NCBI GenBank assembly: GCA_051657905.1
Contig: JBOFLO010000041.1
Coordinates: 33,516 to 97,515 of the forward strand
Reading direction: 5' to 3'
Length of the DNA: 64,000 nt
From: JBOFLO01 sp051657905
Lineage (GTDB): Bacteria > Patescibacteriota > Gracilibacteria > UBA1369
In this document: in pieces, positions 61,595 to 64,000 of the stretch
Layout: each line of letters begins with the position of its first letter
How positions within the stretch are numbered: the stretch's first letter is position 1
Program-made: the position numbers and the translations under genes
The notes under the pieces: generated by a model
What the model saw: the letters and a program-made list of their open reading frames with translations, nothing else
The model's database searches: none
What the model was told of the DNA's origin: nothing

Positions 61595-62699
61595 TTCCCA
61601 AAGCTTTTTTCAAAACCCCTTCATACTCAAAAACCTGATAAGTTTTTTGCATTTTAATTTTCTCCAATTTTACCGCCAAACTTTTATCCGAATATATTTT
61701 CTCAAACCGATTTTTTAATACTTCAAAATTAATTTTCTCATAGTCCACCCAAGCATCCAATCCCACACTTTTCAAAAAGTCAGCCACCTTACTACTGTAA
61801 GAGAGAGCCAAAAACGGCCTTTTCACAATTATCGACAAAATAATAGAATGCAATCGCATACCCAAAATAAATTTCGCTCGTGACATATAATCAATTACCG
61901 CCTCCACTTGATGCTCGCCTTTATAAATTTCCATCGGGCAATTAATATCCACATATTTACTCAATTTATTAAAGCATCTCAAATCATCATCCTGCTTCAT
62001 CTGGAAGGGAATAAACACAGTTTTTAATTGATAATTTTGCCAGATAAATTCTACAAATTTTGCTAATTCACTATAAATTTTCTCTTCGTCCCCCTTAATC
62101 CATTCTCTCAAAGAAAGCACTACAAAGTCGTTTTGATTATGAAAAGAATTATTGTCGTAAGCCAAAGCGAAAGCCAAATCCGTCAAACTTTCCGCATTCT
62201 CAACTCCCAAATCCCTCAGTAATTTTTCTGAACTCTCATCTCGAACTACATTGGCTTCAGCTTTATTAAAAACTTTTAAACTAAATTTTTTACCAAAAGC
62301 CGTTTTCAAAGGGCCTACACTTTGGCCCAAACATATCACTTTTTTACCCATCAATTTCGCCATTTTCGCCTGCACCCACCATATCCAAACCGCCCTAGGT
62401 TTTTCATCAGTAAAAAGTCCACCTCCACCCAAAACAAACAAATCAGCCTTTCTCATTTCCCCAAAATAACTAAGAAACTGACCACTAAACCAAAATTTAA
62501 AAGTAGATCTAATTCCTGTTGGATAGAAATCTATAGTTTTTACTTTGTAATCTCGTTCAGTCTGTTTCCTGTCAGCACTACAAACAATTAGTTCCGCACC
62601 AGGAGTTGCACTTTCAATTACCCTGATCAATCCGCCCAAAATCGCCTCATCCCCCAAATTCCCAATCCCATAATTTCCACAAATAATGATTTTTTTCAT
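61569..62699 (-). CDS. csaB: Polysaccharide pyruvyl transferase CsaB
   Basis: 376 residues. GNYGIGNLGDEAILGGL at the N-terminus, DLFVLGGGGLFTDE, GQSVGPLKTAFGK and IDYMSRAKFILGMRLHSIIL are CsaB-type blocks. The enzyme adds pyruvyl ketals to secondary cell-wall polymer, the ligand of SLH domains (established for Bacillus, Paenibacillus, Thermus). This fits the SLH S-layer protein at 8350-10869. Distant in the window, but mechanistically coupled. Confidence 0.92.
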   Translation of the reverse strand: MKKIIICGNYGIGNLGDEAILGGLIRVIESATPGAELIVCSADRKQTERDYKVKTIDFYPTGIRSTFKFWFSGQFLSYFGEMRKADLFVLGGGGLFTDEKPRAVWIWWVQAKMAKLMGKKVICLGQSVGPLKTAFGKKFSLKVFNKAEANVVRDESSEKLLRDLGVENAESLTDLAFALAYDNNSFHNQNDFVVLSLREWIKGDEEKIYSELAKFVEFIWQNYQLKTVFIPFQMKQDDDLRCFNKLSKYVDINCPMEIYKGEHQVEAVIDYMSRAKFILGMRLHSIILSIIVKRPFLALSYSSKVADFLKSVGLDAWVDYEKINFEVLKNRFEKIYSDKSLAVKLEKIKMQKTYQVFEYEGVLKKALGIKQEEPTR

Positions 62700-63032
62700 C
62701 TTATGTCAAATAATAACCTCATTACCTTCACAAAATACAGTATTTTTCTGTAATAATTAAGCTTTCTTCTCATTTCAATACTTGAAACTTAACTACTGTC
62801 CGGAAAAACCTTGACAAAAATAAGAAAAAGTAGTTAAATTCAATCTTATCCACTCTGGCCCAACTATGCTTGAGCTTGAAATGGTCACGAACTTTGACAA
62901 TTAGAAAGTGTCGCTTTGCATCGAATTTTTATTCGACAATTTGCAGTCTGATAGAAATTTGGTGCAATGCGGCACCTCAAATGTTACAGAGAACAGAAAA
63001 GTAAGCGCTTATAAGGCGCAGATGGAGATACC
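62700..63032 (+). other. Gene-free junction with promoters and hairpins
   Basis: 333 bases between AT-rich csaB and the GC-rich gene. TTGACA (62811) with TAAATT (62835), 18-bp spacing, is a plausible promoter; a second TTGACA lies at 62894. TCGAAT-TTTT-ATTCGA (62921-62936) and GGTGC...GCACC (about 62962-62976) form hairpins. GC content rises from about 62840 rightward. Confidence 0.5.
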
Positions 63033-64000
63033 ATGAACAAGGAGATTTTCAGCAGCATCGCTTCCGTCCTCACCGTCATCGTCGTCACGATGATCAGCTC
63101 CGCAGCTTCGGCTCAGGAGTTCGATCATGCCGCGGCGGTGTCGCCCGGACTGTCCTACTGCCACTTGACGGTCAAGCACCCCACCGATGCGGGTGCTGCC
63201 ATCAACGGAGGTTGGGTCAGTGAAGGAGGTGGCCAAGTTTTGGCCACTGTGGAGGAGGGCAAGCAGGCGCTGGTCGCCTTGTATTGTCCCTCCAGAGGCT
63301 CTGTCACCCCCTCGGGTTCGCCCATCGGGGGTACCGAGAACATCAGGGCAGGTCACGGCTGGTGGTTGATTCCATCGACCGGGCAAAGCCCCATGAACAT
63401 CGCCTGGAGCGGCGACAACGGACAGTCCGAAAGGATCAGCATCCGTTGGAACGTCGTTTCCGGGCCGGCTTCCTCGGCCGATCTTCAGGCCATCGACCAA
63501 CAGGTCGATGCCGTCGAAGATCGCGTCGAAGTGGTCGAGTCCAAGCTCGATCAGAAACACGCCGGTCTCTTCCTCGGCTACATCGGCGGTGTCGATGCAG
63601 CCATCAACGATGAACCCGGCCGCCATGGCTTCAACATCATGGCGGAAGGGTACATCCCGTTCTGGAAGAAGGCCTGGTTGAGGTTCCTGGTCGGCGGGCA
63701 AGTCGATCACAACAACTTCGCCGTCCCCGTCATCAACGCGCCGAACCTTCAGCCGGCCAATGCCTATGTCGATGGGTCCAAGACCTACGCTGGCATCAAC
63801 GTCGGACTTAACGCTAGACCGGTCGACTGGTTCTTCGCGGACCTGCGGCTGGGCATGGGGGCGTGGATCATGTACTTCGGTACCACTCCACTTTCCCAGA
63901 CCGAAGCAGGTGACGTCTTCGTCGGACAGGCAACCACCGAAGTTCCCCTCGCCGGCAACTTCGGTCTGGACGCCATGTTCGGATACAAGTACGTCTTTGG
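63033..64000 (+). CDS. Secreted protein with outer-membrane beta-barrel-like C-terminal part, incomplete
   Basis: At least 322 residues, cut at the window edge. ATG 63033 has GGAG 7 nt upstream. A signal peptide (about 1-27, cleavage at AASAQ) is followed by a beta domain of about 115 residues, then a coiled-coil linker (ADLQAIDQQVDAVEDRVEVV), then alternating amphipathic strands ending in aromatics and Gly (GLFLGYIGGVDAAI, RFLVGGQVDHNNF, WFFADLRLGMGAWIMYFG). This looks like an outer-membrane barrel. Strongly GC-rich, codon use unlike the genome. Confidence 0.7.
   Translation, partial: MNKEIFSSIASVLTVIVVTMISSAASAQEFDHAAAVSPGLSYCHLTVKHPTDAGAAINGGWVSEGGGQVLATVEEGKQALVALYCPSRGSVTPSGSPIGGTENIRAGHGWWLIPSTGQSPMNIAWSGDNGQSERISIRWNVVSGPASSADLQAIDQQVDAVEDRVEVVESKLDQKHAGLFLGYIGGVDAAINDEPGRHGFNIMAEGYIPFWKKAWLRFLVGGQVDHNNFAVPVINAPNLQPANAYVDGSKTYAGINVGLNARPVDWFFADLRLGMGAWIMYFGTTPLSQTEAGDVFVGQATTEVPLAGNFGLDAMFGYKYVF

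Noticed and set aside
63009..63710. A 233-residue minus-strand open frame over the barrel-like gene
   Set aside because: The plus-strand frame has a ribosome-binding site, signal peptide and coherent domains; the minus frame shows GC-rich antisense bias.

Overview
The window looks like part of an AT-rich genome from a Candidate Phyla Radiation (Patescibacteria) bacterium, possibly Peregrinibacteria-like; the phylum is inference. The reasons are: compact gene packing; AT-rich coding sequence in which most start codons lack a Shine-Dalgarno motif but have clear -35/-10 promoters close upstream; multi-copy T4SS-pilin-like membrane domains joined to PKD-domain surface proteins; many large coiled-coil or single-TM proteins I cannot assign; and an S-layer (SLH) protein without obvious outer-membrane genes in the AT-rich part. 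UGA is used as a normal stop (for example the restriction gene at 1167), so the code-25 lineages (Gracilibacteria/Absconditabacteria) are not supported.

Layout. 1-1811: an ApaLI-like restriction endonuclease and a DNA methyltransferase (cut by the window edge), beside tRNA-Ile2. 2-8 kb: lipoprotein, HD-like protein, inorganic pyrophosphatase, DUF2207-like membrane protein, GFA protein, tRNA-Trp, S20. 8.35-10.9 kb: SLH/FlgD-Ig S-layer protein behind a strong promoter and a long leader. 11-17.8 kb: flavodoxin-fold protein, YtxH protein, unknowns, a folD-tmk-dut nucleotide operon, YqhQ-like protein. 17.8-21.2 kb: secE-nusG and rplK-rplA, interleaved with two lineage-specific membrane or secreted genes. 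21.3-30.9 kb: a cell-surface cluster of two triple-pilin-domain proteins, a 1595-residue pilin/PKD protein, an 818-residue PKD protein and a 36-residue membrane peptide. 31.8-33.2 kb: tRNA-Gln, cytidine deaminase, polysaccharide deacetylase. 33.25-35.94 kb: a GC-rich island with an NhaD-type antiporter inside a 17-bp inverted repeat, a divergent basic protein, a palindrome-rich control region and Shine-Dalgarno sites. 36-41.8 kb: gpmI, nth, M23 peptidase, L27. 41.8-44.0 kb: ApbE, an FMN-binding lipoprotein and an RnfD-like protein, a small flavin electron-transfer set. 44.0-45.4 kb: a nicotianamine-synthase-like gene with a GNAT gene. 45.5-46 kb: tRNA-His and a structured gene-free stretch. 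46-57.9 kb: a secreted metalloprotease-like protein and very large unassigned proteins. 58-62.7 kb: trigger factor, a 152-bp long inverted repeat, a winged-helix regulator, L19, RNase HII, CsaB. 63.0-64 kb: a second GC-rich segment encoding a secreted protein that looks like an outer-membrane beta-barrel, cut by the window edge.

How it fits together. CsaB (61.6-62.7 kb) makes the pyruvylated wall polymer that SLH domains bind, so it pairs functionally with the S-layer protein at 8.35 kb. The pilin/PKD cluster, M23 peptidase, polysaccharide deacetylase and flavin set all point to an elaborate Gram-positive-like surface. The GC-rich pieces differ from their surroundings in base composition and translation signals and are best read as recent transfer, or, for the one at the right edge, possibly an assembly join.
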